Assembly (NCBI GenBank): GCA_030248065.1
Contig: JASAMV010006441.1
Location: 28,578 to 92,577 of the forward strand
Length of the DNA: 64,000 bases
Reading direction: 5' to 3'
DNA from: Rhynchonema sp. JSB1_4
Taxonomy: Eukaryota > Nematoda > Chromadorea > Monhysterida > Xyalidae
Position numbers and translations under genes: made by a program. The notes below the pieces were generated by a model. It was given only the letters and a program-made list of their open reading frames with translations, made no database searches and was not told the origin of the DNA. Positions 24,201-39,200 of the stretch are shown in pieces (within the stretch, counting starts at the first letter, position 1; each line of letters starts with the position of its first letter).

Positions 24201-27200
24201 GCAATTCCTTGATTTTGCGCTGCAGCTGGGCGACCAGTGACGATTCGTCCTCGAGGCGTTGGGTAATGGCGGCGATCTCGGCCTCGCGTCTGTAAGAGTG
24301 GGCTTGGTGATGTTTCATATTAGACCTCAAAATAGCTGCTTTGAGTGTGTGCACAGGGTCTCACTTCTTGATGGCGGCATCCTGTTCGATCTTGATGCGA
24401 TTCAACTCCTCAATCTGTTCGTTGGCAATCTTCAGATCGCCCTCCACCTTCCGCCGCGCCTTCTCCATCTCGTTCTTCTGCCGGCGTTCCCGTTCCAGAT
24501 TCTCTTCCATCTAAGATGATGCTTCATTTTCTTCAGGAAACGAATGGTTTTGGCGCCTTTACTACGATGAAAATGTTCGGATCACTGACGAGTTCCGCGC
24601 AGCACACCAACCTCGTCCAAACTGGCCTCCAATTTCGCCTTGACTTTGGTCAGATGGTGCGACTTGTCCTCTTCAGCCTGCAGGTCCTCCTGCAACTTCC
24701 TGATGTGCTCCTCCTGCTGTTTCTTCTCGCGATTGGCTTTCGTCAGATTCTCGTTCATCGATGCGACTTCATCTTGCAACGAGCGAATCTGATGGTCCTT
24801 CGACTGCTTCTCGGCTTCCTGTGCGATTTTAGTTGCTTTTTGGAAACTGATCTAAAGTTCGTGATTACTTAACACTTATTGGCTCACAATATTGCCCAAA
24901 CTCAATTCTAAAGCCACCACACCACAGAACACGACAACCCGCCAATGAGATGGCTCCAAAACGTGAGTCATTCAAGATTACGACCTGTTTCTTTATGGTT
25001 GTCTCCAGATCAGTAACAGCAGTTTTCAACTTGTCATTCTCGGCCTCGACCGCTTTCTTCTGTTTGTTCAGATTGGCCATCTTGCTGTCCTGATCGCCCA
25101 TGTCCTCTTGTAGATCCTGCGCGAAGAAATTTGTTATCCAATCGAGAAAAAAAAATCAAATTCAGGAGAAAATCATAAGGAAAAAAGTTGTCGATGAAAA
25201 CTGATCAGAATTTACATTCAACTGTTTCTGAATATCGGCCATTTGTTGCGCCTGTTTCTTCGCCCGATCATCCGCCTCTTCACCGGCGCTGCGCAGTTCC
25301 TCCACTTGACGGAAGAGATCGGATTTCTCCTGGAACGAGTGCATATTGAGAGCCAAGCATGGTGGGGACGTTGCAGCATTGCCAGATCTAAGGCTGATGC
25401 TTTGGCCCACACACCCTTCACTCATATTATACTATTTAGGCATCGATATTAGAAAGTTTGGTTTTCAAGTACATTGAGGTTCTGTGATCCTCCAAGCCAC
25501 ACCAAACATCATGGACACGGCAGGGGTTGAACCTGCGTCTTCCGGCACCGGCTGTTCTAACCGCCTGACAGCTGAACTACGCGTCCGTCTGACAGGCGGG
25601 CTTGAAGGATCTCACATAGGTACCTATGCAGCACCAAATGACTGCACGAACAAGGCATGCTCACTGACTCCATAACGTATAACGCACACTGCGTATACAC
25701 ACACACAGCCACTCTCAGCATAACACACACTGACTGCACGGGCTGTAGCACAGGTCAACGGACCACTATCACAGTTCATTGGATTATTCCAGGTTGTTTA
25801 CATGCCTTTGAGAGCTTCGAGTTTTCTTCTTCTAGCCGCTTTCGCTCAGCCTCCTCTTTGGCCAGTTGTTCCTCGACACCTTTGAACCTGTCCGCTGCTT
25901 TCTTTGCATCCTCGTCATCCGCCTTCAGCTTTTCGATCATTGGTTTGACCTTCAATAAGAGGATTCCGGATTCGAACAGGCTTATTTGAGTTTGTCACTT
26001 ACTTCTGGAAGTTGAAAAGATACTAACAGCTCCAATCAGCTTGAACCATTCCCACGTTCGAACGAGACACCAGGTCTTGATGTTCTTCTGGATCACTTTG
26101 TAGCACACTCTGAAAGAAAAATAGATTTTGTTTACATGCGGACCGTCAAAATCATCTGCTGGTTTTGTTTGAAACGGTTCACAACAGAGAAATCAAACGT
26201 GCATATCACGTCATTGTCGGCCCCAAATCCAATGCCAATAATCAAACTGACTGTTGATCCAATCGTCGTTTATAATCGCACAACGCCACGTACGCGCGCA
26301 CAACGCATTGCAGTTTGAGGAGGATCTTGCCCAACACCTCGTCACGAATGTCTTCCAAGTGCGCCAACACACCCGCTTTGAAGAACATCTGTGTGTGGTC
26401 ACAAGTGGTGTTTGTTCGATGGCTATTTTGGGATTCTGTGACCGGGCGCGTAAGATATACGATAAGAACAGGAATTCACGAAACGGTTGGAGAGGAGAGT
26501 TGAGTAAAAAAATGCGGTTCGGTTCGGTAAAATGGATACGGTAGCGGTCACCGCTGCCGTATATACTGTATCTATTCCCCTGAACGTTCCACCAAAATCC
26601 TCCACTCAACCGTTTCGTGAATTCCGCCCATTGTGTTCGAGCAGCAAATAATTTCTGGTCCGAAGCTGATGAACAAAAGTCAATACTTGACATATCGTGC
26701 TTCCAAAATGAAAACAACGTACATATGTAGTATGAACAATTTTTGACAGGCCAGAATGATAAGTAAAAGGAAACGAAAACGAACGGAACCAGTGAAAAAA
26801 TTCGAAATCAGCAACAAGAAACACAAAACAACCAAACAGCACTTTGGTGGCGCCGGCCTGACAGTCTTCGTCCTGCAGGTCGCCCCTCTTCTTGATCGCG
26901 TCAATGACCGCGACCGATGCCAAACGCGGGTCGTCACTGGATTTGGCTGCGTCCGCCGCCAACACTGCGTAGCTGCAATCGGGTGCGCAGAAAAAGTCGG
27001 GATGGCAAAACTAAAAACCGATGGCTAGAATGAAAGTGAACGAGAACGAGTACTGAATGAAAATTAAGTGAAATGCTAACTGTAAAGAAATAATGTGTGA
27101 CCAGTATAATGTTTGCTGAGGCGGTTACGAAGCACACACACTGCAACACGTGCGAAACACGGATACACTGGTTGGTTTCATAGCCAAGAGTGCCCTCTCC

Positions 27201-30200
27201 ACGCAACACATCACTGTCGCTTGGAAGCTGATCAGACAAGGAAAATGGGGATTATTGCCATAAACGACTATACAGCACGTGAGTAAGACCATTAGCGTTT
27301 TTTTAATATCGGCTGCAAGTTGAAGCAGTTAGTTGTTGCCCATTATTCTGTTAAAGAATCATTTTCACCTTTGTGTGCCCGATATCAACCATTTTCATTG
27401 TTTCGTCCTCATACAGTACGTTCTGAATGTAGTCGGCAAATTTGATGCACGCCTCTTTGTCGTCTTTGGTGCTCGCGTTCAGGTCGGCGTTGATTATGGC
27501 ATAACTTGAAATGGGGGTAAGTTCGGGGAACTTCGGTGAACTGATGAAAAGAACTGTCGGGTTATAAAGGCAGTGGAGGTGGTTTGATCACTTGGAGTGA
27601 CATCAGAACGGCATCTTCGGGACTCCGTGTTAAGATCAGGTGGTTAGCATGTAACCCTATGGGTAGCTCATTCAGCTATGATGTGAGGATGTTTCATGAA
27701 GTGCAATATAGCATTTGGAAATTAATTGCCACTGTGAATGTATCATGTCCCATAGGTGGGTGAGTAATTTGATCGTTTTTAAATGCAGAAACAATTGGGG
27801 GAACATCAAACAACTTTCACACCCACCAAGTGCAGCAAGCAAACCCCCACACACGTTGCCAAGTCATCCACTGCCAACAACCACTAACCGATGACGGAAT
27901 TCGGCAAACATCAATCTGTTCGGGAATCCCTTGCGACAAATGCGAATGCCTTCCAGCACACCATTGCACGTCAGTTGGTTGAGCACCAGGGCCGACTCGA
28001 TGTAGCCTGATTATTAAAGGGATGGTATGCTGTTGTTCCACTCAGATACACGTCGGTTTTAAGAGGCGGTCGCTTTGCGAAAAATGTAATTGGAGTTTGG
28101 AAATGAGTGGTCTCGGATTTGATGATCCAGGAACTATAGGTATGTGGGTATGTCTGGCCTCTCGGTTCATGCGCTTGAAAACGAAAAACATGAATTCACA
28201 ATTTTTAATTTCCAAAATTTTCAAAAGTATGGGAATCGCTCTTCATCTTTCTCTTTCAATGCAGTTAAACATCAACTTGACACGCACCAGATTTCTTCAA
28301 CTCGTTCGGGATGATGCATCGAATGAAATGCGGATGTGTTGACTTGAGCATTCCCATCAGATTGTTGAGCGATGTTCGGTACAACATCGACACGGTCATG
28401 AAACTGCCCGATTTGCCCTTCTTCTTCCCGCCGGCCATTTTCCCTGAGAAATCAAGCGAATTAGGATTGCACATGGAACGCCCTGCCAATGGATTTTGAT
28501 TGAAACGTCGAACAACTAGATTTGGGGTGGGGTGGGATTTATTCTTCAGCGGCACACTTATTGTCCAAGAGACCAGGCTGAAAATCCACATGAAACTCGA
28601 TCAGCTGCAAACGCCAGCGCGTACCTTTCTTTTCAGCAGCCGCAATTTCCTCCTGCGTCTTGTAGTCGCCCCAGATGTCAACGAGCAGTTTGTTGGCAGT
28701 CGATGTTTTCAGCACGGACACAGCCGTGTCGTTCAGTGGATCCTGAAGATGTACACATCGAGTTTGAAGTTCCTCACATTTTGATGTGCTATTCGGCCAG
28801 GCAGTGTTTGAAAATTGAACGGCAGTTAATAATTTCAATTAAGTAGGAACCACCTTGTTCTTCTCCAGCCATCCAGTGACGTTGTAGGCCACCGTTCCAG
28901 CGTAGTGCACGATGGCAAAATGTGATTGGGCCTGTTTGCCCTTCGGCGGTTTCGGTTTGACGAAATTCGGATGCTTGCCGAGATGTTGGTCGTTCATTTT
29001 TTGCGCGTACGTCAGATCGGTCGCTTTCGGCACGATACACTCCTCGTCCAGCATTGAGATGACGCCGAGCGGCTGCAGAAATGATGGAGTCGAAAATATG
29101 TTAATGAGCACCACACCTGTACGACCGTGACAAGGCGAAAAGGCGCATTTTTCTGATTGAATCGTGTCTTGCGATACCGTCGGAGCACTAAATTTTGTCC
29201 AGCGTAATAATTTTAACGTCAGCTGGAACGACTGTTGCGCTGGTCGAATTGCTGATCGAACTCTTTCGCAAGATACATTGCGGTTGCTGCTTCTCATGTG
29301 GGGTCATTATTTAATGGACATTAGGGTTCAGTCCTTCATTGTTCACAATCGAAAAGTTTCATTAATTGAACTCCGTTTAAAAACTCTTTTCCATAAATGT
29401 TGCCCAACTTCGCAGTACGATTGAAACATCACCAAATCCCGGACGTACCTTCTCAATCAGTTCAATGCATTTCAACAAATCGAGTCCGAAATCGATGAAT
29501 TCCCATTTGATGCCCTCGCGTTGGTACTCCTCTTGTTCGAGCACGAACATGTGATGGTTGAAAAATTGCTGGAGTTTCTCGTTGACGAAATTGATCCAGA
29601 TTTGTTCGAATGAGTTGAACTGAAAATATAGATGGTTGCCGATGGATTCGTAGCTCAGGGCGGGTCTAGGAACTTTGACCACTTATTTGTTTGTGTAACC
29701 ACGTCAAAGAATTCAAAAATGGCTACAATATTCCAAACTATCGATTCATAACCAAATCAATCAAACAAAGTGATACCCACATCGAAAATTTCAAATCCCG
29801 CGATGTCCAGCACTCCGATGAAGTAGTCGCGTTTCAGATCTGACCCCGACAAAGTCTTGTTGCATCGTTCAATTAGCCAATGGAACATTCGCGCATAGAT
29901 GCCTTTGGCGAGGGCACCGATGCCCCAGTTGACCTGCGCAAGCGTATCGATAAAATTCCTGAGATTCTTTTATTATGGAATAAGGTTTTTCCGAAATTCT
30001 GTGTGCGCACCTGTTCCAGATTCTGTCCCTTGTTCACCCATTCGGTGCCGACCTTCACACGCGGCTTCACCAGTGCGTTCACGAAATCGGTGTCGGCGAC
30101 GCCAAAGTTCACACACGCTTTCACGCCCTCTGCAATCGCAAAGAAACTGGTAATAGCGAATACATTTTTGACAACTTTGAATAAATAGCCAATCTTTGTC

Positions 30201-33200
30201 CAAAAATCATATATATATTTTCAAAATTTGAAAGTCCCAAGTCACCACTCACCGGTGACATCATCAGCGATCGCTTGCTCCTCCCTTGGCTTCTGCTTGA
30301 ATTTCATGCCTCCGATGTGCATGATAGCAGCGCACAGTTTGTACAGGTCGTCCTTCTCGGTTTGCGAGAATCCCATGATGTCGAAGGACTCCTGAAATGG
30401 ACAATCAATCTAACAATCAATCAAGCAATCAATATCTAGCGACGAGGCACAGTATTAGGCTAAGGATGCGATAAGCCCGGTACAGTAGCCCTGTTCGGTC
30501 AAGCGAGACATGGAGCGTAAACTGAAACATTTCAATCTCACCACGTGATACACTTCAATTGAACTCGATTAAAATGTACTATTTTCACCAAGGATCGACG
30601 CTCTAACATGACAAAAGTTACGACGTCAAAAGTATGCTGACGCGTGGGTGCAAAAACAATGGTGATCCATTGAATTACGATCATCCCCAAGACAGAGAAG
30701 CACATTCTCCAACGGTCTGAAGGTGGAATTCACGAAACGGTTGGAAATACCCAACTTTGCACTCAGCCGTTTCGCGAATCCCGCCCCAAGCCCCACACTC
30801 ACATCAGTCATCATCATTTCCTCCTTGTCATCCACCCCGTCGATGGTCAATTCTGCCTGCGACACAAAATTGTAGGTTTTGAGGTCCTTTTGGAGGTCCA
30901 ACTTCTTTCGTAAGTCATCAATGCCGCCGGACATGAGCTGGTAGAAAATGTGATAGCAGCGTTCGCCCGGTGCTTGCTTGATCACGCGGGACTTCTCCAG
31001 CAGGTCTGGAAAGGAAAGGATTCTGGTTCGCGGTAGTGAACGCGGTCAACGAACGGAACAGCAGCAAAGAGGCCACGCGTAAAGCTTTTGAATTTTGAAT
31101 CACAATAGCAACACAGATCTTCCTCCAGAACAGTTGTAACGTACGCCTTATTTGAGCCGGTGGATTATTTTGTCAAATGTCGTGGTGGAACGACAAGGGA
31201 CCAACGTTTACACTGGATGATTGGATATAACGTCATCATTGTACTTGAACAGAAACGTCCCACAAACCAACAATGTTTCATCGTCTCAAGACGAACGAGA
31301 TCGCCAGTTTTTGCACCGTTTTTAAACTCGGAGCCAGTCACCTCCGAAAAAAAAACTACCGTAATGCTTGAATGTACTACCGTAACCTACAGTGTTCAAT
31401 GTCGCATCCGGCCAGCTTGCCAGCGGTGTTGAAATGGATCCGGATGAATTTGCCGAATCGCGACGAGTTGTTATTGCGCACCGTTTTCGCGTTGCCGAAT
31501 GCCTCCAGCACGGGGTTGGTGCGAACGATCTGATCCTCGAGCGATGGCTGTAAGAATGTCGGCTAATTGTTTAATCGTTAACGCAAATCGTCGTACTCAC
31601 TCGTTTTGATTGGGTTTCAGATATGACAAATTTTTTTTTCAATTTGCCCAGTTTCGTGATTGATTTTGCACACTAATGTCGACATGCGTGGTTGTTGTTT
31701 CCTTCTCGTACCACTAAGTAAGAAAAAACTTTTATAATGGTTGAAATTCGTCAACCAACGCCATCACAGTGCGAATTGAACCAAAAAACACCTCCGTCCT
31801 CCGTGACAAAATTGCTTTGGCTCTATATCTGTTCCATTTGGGTTGTGATGCACAATGATCAGGATCTGACTCAACTTTTTTGAAAAAAATATTAAGACGT
31901 TTCACTTACCCCCTCCTGATTGGACTTCTGCGACGCGCCGACGGTGGCGAAGTACGAGATCACCTTCTTGGTGTTCTCGGTCTTGCCGGCGCCAGACTCG
32001 CCCGTGATCAACATCGACTGATTCTCGTGATCTGAAACATTCAACAGCGTAGAGCTCCAACAATTTAGGCTAAAGCCGATATTTATGTGGATTGGGAAGA
32101 AAATTCCCATTCCAGCAGGCGCGACCTCAAGCCAATGCAGCGGGTTTGTTTTTCCGTGCCTGTTTTCGAGGTCCTCGCATGCTGGTGCAATTTTTCCTCG
32201 ACCTTTTCTTTCGCGCTGTGGATTGTTTTGCCTTTTTTTGCTGTAGTGCATGTGTGCACATCTAAGATTTTCTTTGATCAATGTTCTTTTACTTTCGTCG
32301 CCCACATTTTTCCATGAATAATGTAAACCAGGTACAAATAGATGATCTCTACCCCCGCTGTCGCGCCCTGGTAAACAGCGCCGATTGCTGAATATTGTCA
32401 ACATGCGCGGGCCCCGTCAGATGCGATGGATTTTTGTCCGTCGTCCCATTACCGGGTGCGCTCGTGCCTGCAAGCCTGCACGGAATCGATTTGTGTCCGA
32501 CAAAGAACAATGGAGCCAGAGCACGTCATGATCATTGGTTTTCGATATGATGAATGTGCAGTGCTAAAATGGGCAATGCTGACAGACATAGAGTATTATT
32601 CCGAGCCTGCTTGCCTGATTTGCAAAGCAAGCTACCATGCCATGACACATGTCACAGTTTTGTAAGTTTCAGCAAACCTGCGCGGGTCTCGATGAAAAAC
32701 TTCCTGCTCATAACGTTTGTGATACGCGTTGTTTTGAGTGCTTTCCGCAATCAATCATGTCTTCAAACCGCACTCGGCACCCAGCTTAAACGAGGTATCA
32801 TCATTCATTACTGTATGTACACGTGTGCACGTGGAATCGATGGATGATCCAAACCTAGCGGCGCTGGTGCGTTTGTGCCTCGGATTTTCAAGCCAGACCC
32901 CTACCGCCACCGATAGTGTTCATCCTTGTTGCCTGTTCTCACGACGAGCAAGTCGAGCGCAATGACTTTCAGCTCCCACAAAACGCACAACTTTAGGGCT
33001 CCACCAGATAGACCCGAAACCCGAAACACGAAATATAAATTTTTTCTATGTCCATGTTTCGGGTTTCGGGTTTTGAAAAAAAAACCCGAAACCCGAAACA
33101 CGAAGCATGATAATCGAAAATGTTTCGACTGACGGTATAAATTGTGCACGTCAGCTACAAGTGGCAAGACCGAAACATTTTCGATTATCATGCTTTGTGT

Positions 33201-36200
33201 TTCGGGTTTGGGGGTTTTTTGCACAACAAACCAAAAAAAAATCTTTAGGCAATCAAATCATGTGACAGAAAAATACAAGCGATGGGTCTGGGTCGGGCAA
33301 AGCGGAGTGTACTGTAGGTGCTTCGTGCCGCTCCACGTGATGGTAAGATTAGGGACGTTATTGAAGACAACGGTACGCAGCACCAACTGAAATAACGACA
33401 TCATGATGACATAAAATTCCGCAATGCAATCAAACCACGTTATGACGAACATTTTTTCCACAGCCAAAGGTTTATTCGTTGCAACTAATTCCAGGGTTAC
33501 TTTGTGTAAGTGGATTTGCGTGTCCCCCTCCTTAACCTCATTTGGCATTGGCAGTGCGCCACAAATGCGAATGCAGATGCATCGGTGTAACGACCGATGT
33601 GGTCCACAACAATGAGCATTGACAAGTGTCAAGCCCGACTACATATATAGTGTGTGGGTGCACTATGCACAACAGGGGGACCACCGCACGTGTACCAGTG
33701 GTGTCGTTAGGGGGGGGTTGGGGGGTTACCCCCTGGTATGGGGCATGGGAAATCGGCCGGGGGTATGGGGTATGGGAAATTTTTCACTTTTGGAACAAGC
33801 ACCCCTAAGAAATGACTTTTTGACCCCGAGAAGTACCAAAATTGACCATTTTTCGTCCAAAAATGTCAAAAATCGCTTGCTGCCGCAAGAAAACTCTGTT
33901 TTAAGCACTTTTTAGACCAATTTTTGGCACTTTTAGAAGATTTTTGGGGCCATTTTTTCAAAACCCCCACCCTCGGGTATGGGAAATTTTTGAGTTTTTG
34001 GAGAAACCCCCTGGTATGGGAAATTTTTAATTTTTTGGGTATGTATGGGAAATTTCCCGAAAATTGGGCTGGGTATGGGAAAATTTCGATTTCTCAACGA
34101 CACCACTGACGTGTACCACAGACAAAATAGACTTGAGAATAAAACAGTGTGGAATTTTGGAGCTAAACAGGCTCCTGACGAGGCCTTTGGTCCAGTTGTC
34201 AAAAAATTCAATAACTGTTAATGTGAAGATCTGTTGTGCACAAACTGTATCCGCCTTTCAGCATTGCCACCAGCCAGACAATATTTTACTGAGCCCAACG
34301 GACTCGGCACTCTGTACAGCCGGCCCAAAACCAGCGAAAACGCCTAAACATCCAACAGTCGTCAACGGCTAATGCAGCTCAATCACGCGGGCTTTTATGT
34401 GCCAAGTGTTTACTGTATCTGAGTTTGTGTATCGCTGTGTTGCTATGCACCGTCCCAAATGCTGCACGCTTGGTGACCATTGTTTTGAGTGCGCTTTTGT
34501 GTTGTTTATGAAGTCACGCACTGCGGACTTGCTTTGGATGATCAATTACTTTGTGGTTAATTGTACGCAGAAAAGATTACCATTGTGGGGCCATCTTATC
34601 ATCATTGCAATTGTACTCAAAGTATAGTTATAGGGTTTCAATGTGATAAAAATGAATCTAAAAACCATCTGCAGTTGTTTGATTCCCTTCATCTTGACGA
34701 GACCGGCAGCCAACCTTCGTAAGTTGCGTTTATTTGTTCCCAATCAGTTGAAATTAACAGGTATAAGGTCTGCGTTTCAAGTTCCAATTAGTTTAACCGT
34801 TTCATATGCAAGTTCAGAAGCCGTTTTATACACAAGTTCAGACTGTAACGAATACGCCTACCCACATTTGCTGCGGAACGGTCGATGTTTCATTTGGATC
34901 AAGCATCGTTTCGTGACGTTTGGCAACGCCAAAACCGAATGTTCGAACGGCCAAAAGGGCTACTACGGATCGTTAGCTGAACCACGTGACCTGGCCGAAC
35001 TGAAAGCCATCAGTGTCATGATCGAAAAAGTTCAATTTCATTATTGTGGTATTTGGTCCAACTGGCGTTCAAAGCACGCAAATCTTCAGGCCGGTTCCAA
35101 ATTTGTGGACAGCGCCGCGCCCTGGGTGGGCATTGAACGTTCCGGTGCGTGCACGGTTCCGGCATATGATGGCCTGCAGGTGACCTACCAATTTTACTGC
35201 TCAGCTGTAAAGTTGTGTGGAATCAGCATCAGGAATTCTATATGTAATGCCAATGACGTGCGTGCTCATAAGGTTTGTGGACCTGGAACATCTGAGAAAC
35301 GTCCACTTGCAGTTTGTGAACACGAGCGGCCTGGGCGATGGGGAGAGCGCATCGTGGTGGGAGCCAGGCGAGCCAAGCGCGTGCACCGAGACGGTCGTCG
35401 CAGTCGCCCAGGACGGCGGACTGTTGATGGACAAACCCGGCACCGAACGACGCACGTTCATTTGTCAATTCGGTTGGTTGTTTGATTCTCAGGTTTAAAA
35501 AATTTCACATCTGAGATGCCTGACGGTGATTTGTTTGCAGATGAACCGCCTCCAAACCCGACTGGTAAGCTGTTTTCCGTCAACTCGTGTGGGTTTATAC
35601 ATTTTGCCGGTCTTATTGTCGGTCCGCAAATGCATGCATCTGCATGCGTATGCCGTGTTCCCGTGGGCCAGACTTGTTGTTATCTGACCAGCTGTCAACT
35701 TTCAGTGTGCGACAATTTTGCCGGCGACCCAGATCTGCATTCGCAGCAGCACGACGACAACGAATGCTGGGTGGTACACAATGGCACGGGTCTGCCGACC
35801 TTCTTTGATCAGCGACTCGCGTGCGCCGACGGTCGACACGGATTCCACGGCAGTTTGGCCATGCCCAATCATCGCAACAGTGCCGCGCTCGCTCAGTTCC
35901 TCTATGACACTGTGAGTGGGCTTGGTATGCCATTTGTTTGACATTGGTTGTTGAAAGAAATTGTTGGCTCGTTTAGCTCCTATGCGAGGTTTGAAATGTA
36001 TCAAATGCTCCTAATGCAACATTGGTGGTGTGGGACAAAAAGACAGACGATCCGACCACATACATTTTTGACAGTTTTCGCCTGCAGATTGGAACGCACT
36101 GGGTGACAGTTGGCATCGAACGACAGGGGGACACAGACGGACATTGTTGCACTCAGAAACGTGATGGCTGGATGTATGTAGATGGCCGATTTGTTGACAG

Positions 36201-39200
36201 GTAAATGATTGTGTCATGCAACTAGTTTGCAAACAACTTCATCAATATAACCATGTGGCGCAATATTGCCTAGTTGCATTGCATTACATATGCTGCACAG
36301 CGAAACAAACTAAATAATGTGCGGTTGCGGTATACAATTGGGAATAGATCTGATTTCAAAGCTAGACTAGCGTTATCAAGTTCTGTTAAACGCGCGTGAA
36401 TGTAGTACAAACAAACGAAGTCCCGCATTGATTGCAGAACTGCGACCGTTCCTCTAAACACAGTATCCAACGACATTAATGACGGTCGAAACGATATAAT
36501 GGTGATCAGAGGCAGTGACGGCACATTGCACGACTGGAACAGCCACCATAGTCTCACATGGTTCATGTGTCAATATGGTAGGTTGGGAGTGGTATATTTA
36601 GGGTGGAAAGTGAAAATCTATATTTGTGTATTGGCAGCAGATAAAACCATTGTTTTGCATTTCTAGATTTGACCAAATATCCAGACGGTAAGTTGAATAT
36701 TACACATCCATGTTTTTTGTCTAACCTTTGCGAGCGCCGTGAAGCGCCATCCAAGTTGTGTGCATTTATTCCACACAATAAGGAATGCAGCTGCGCAGCT
36801 CAGACAACAGTTTCGGGCAAATAATGTGTTGCGAATTGTAACATTTACCGTGCTAATAATTGCATGGAGCAGCATGTCGGAATTCGTCGCAGTTTCGTGC
36901 CAGAGGTAACACCTGTTACCATTTTCACATGTGGCTGTGGCAAAATTGGCTGACCGCCCGACACTACTGCGAAATGGGCACGTACAACCGCGGCTACAAG
37001 GGCAACTTAGCCATGCCGGACACGGCAACAGCACACGCCGAGATGTGGGCGCTGTTACAACAGGTGAATTTCGTGACAAGCACGTTATTGTCACACTTTT
37101 ACCTTGGATACCGTTCTTCCGAAATGGCAGTCATTTATTCGCCCTCACTGAATGGAAATTCACGAACTCCCAGTCGCTTTTCCAACGTATTATAGTGACG
37201 CAGCTGACTATAATGCATTCGTGCGTCCTAGGACCTTTAATATAGTCAAGTCCAACAAGTTTACCAACAGTTCACAGTGTTATGGGCTACGTTGTTGTCA
37301 CAGTGTTATAGCTCAGTTATCATTGCAGAATGATTTCACGAACTACTGTCTCATTGGAATGTACCGTGCGACGCCGGCGTGCTACAGGATACGACGCGAC
37401 AATCTATATTTCGTCGACGGTCGAAAGGTCAAAATTGTAAAATAAAGTCAGCACCTGATCAATGTGAGATGTCGGATATCGTGTTTGCGGTTTTTTTCAG
37501 GCCAACGGCATAGAAGCTCCATTCAAGTTCAACGAACCGTCCTCGTGTGCCGAGTATGGCGCTGGGATGCGGCACTTGCCCAATGACTGGCTAATCGACG
37601 TCAACCCTGACAGTTCGCACAAATACTTGTGCAACTACAAACTTAGTGAGTTTTGTCGCAATGTAGGTGGGCGAACGAGCAATCGAGCAAAGCCAGCTTG
37701 AGACAACTTTGACCAAAAAAAGAGCTGAGTCCAAAAGTGCAGAACCTGAAAACAATTAGGCCAGCGACTAAGGGTGATATTTTCGAAACGGTGTAAAGGT
37801 CAGTTGGGTGTAAAGGTCGGTGGAAAGCTCGGTCGACTGCTCAGTGTGATAGACCTCGGTGTAAACTTGAAACATTCCACGTTAACAACAGGCAATGTTT
37901 CACGTTTACACCGAGCTACGCCGACCGAGCTTTCGACCGAACTTTACACCGACCTTTACGCCCAACTGACCTTTACACCGTTTCGAAAATTCCACCCTAA
38001 GTCTAAGGCCAAGCAAAACACAAAACTGAACCTAAGGAATAAGGATGCGGTTATACTTACATTCCTCGTGGCGGAACAATTGCCACGGGCCACTGACAAT
38101 CAGCTTGGCTCAAATAGGACCTGCAGCATTGACGGCCTTTCCTCACACAAGGCGATTAGCCAACCAATACGGTTCACTGCCAACGGTTGAACAAAAGCTC
38201 GAATGGAACCCAGTGCCTAACCGGGGCATTGCTCTACCAACGATAGTGTGTTGTACAGTTTGTGGCTGTACGCACACACACATTTTGTGCGTCTGTGCAT
38301 CACAGCATAAACGGCAATCACAATTGCGTATGTATATGACCAAAAACGTTGCGTCCAAGGGCAGGCTCTTCGATAGCTCAGTTGATAGAGCAATGCTTCG
38401 GTGAGGCGGAGGACTCTGGGTTGCGAGAAAAATGAAACCAAGACGGAAAGAATCGCAACAGGAAACAAGAACGAAGAGAACCCAGAAACGCTACTGTTCT
38501 GGTTCCTCTGTGTTTTTTGGGGCTGTTCTTCCGGGCTGCACGACTGCAGCAGACGCGTGCGGTTAATGGAGAACGCAAGCTTAACGCAAACGTGCGCTTA
38601 ACGCACGTGGCGGCAGTTCAAAAAGTAGTCTTCCAAGTGATTCTCCACCCGCCTTGAGGGAGCGAACAAGCACAGGGCCCCACGCATCTCTGGGCTGGGC
38701 CCCATGCATGTTTAGCACAGGGCCCCATGCATCTCTGGGCGGGCCCCCATGCATCTCTGAGCGGGGCCCATGCTTCACTGGGCGGGGCCCCATGCATCTC
38801 TGAGCGGGCCCCATGCAACTCTGGGCGGGTCCCCATGCATCTCTGAGCGGGGCCCATGCTTCTCTGGGCGGGGCCCCATGCATCTCTGAGCGGGCCCCAT
38901 GCATCTCTGAGCGGGCCCCATGCTTGTCTGGGCGGGGCCTCATGCATGTCTGGACGGGGTCCCATGCATCTCTGGGCGGAACCCCCATGCATCTCTGAGC
39001 GGGGCCCCATGCATCTCTGGGCGGGGCCCCATGCATGTCTCAGCGGGGCCCATGCTTCTCTGGGCGGGGCCCCATGCATGTCTGGACGGGGGCTCATGCA
39101 TCTCTGGGCGGGGCCCCATGCATCTCTGAGCGGGGGCCCATTGCAACTCTTGGCGGGGCCCCATGCATCTCTGGGCGGGGCCCCATGCATGTCTGGACGG

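Noticed and set aside
27027..27240. A third alternative converter exon between 26972 and 27369
   Set aside because: A phase-compatible acceptor exists but the translation shows no converter likeness and no (G)xTK end.
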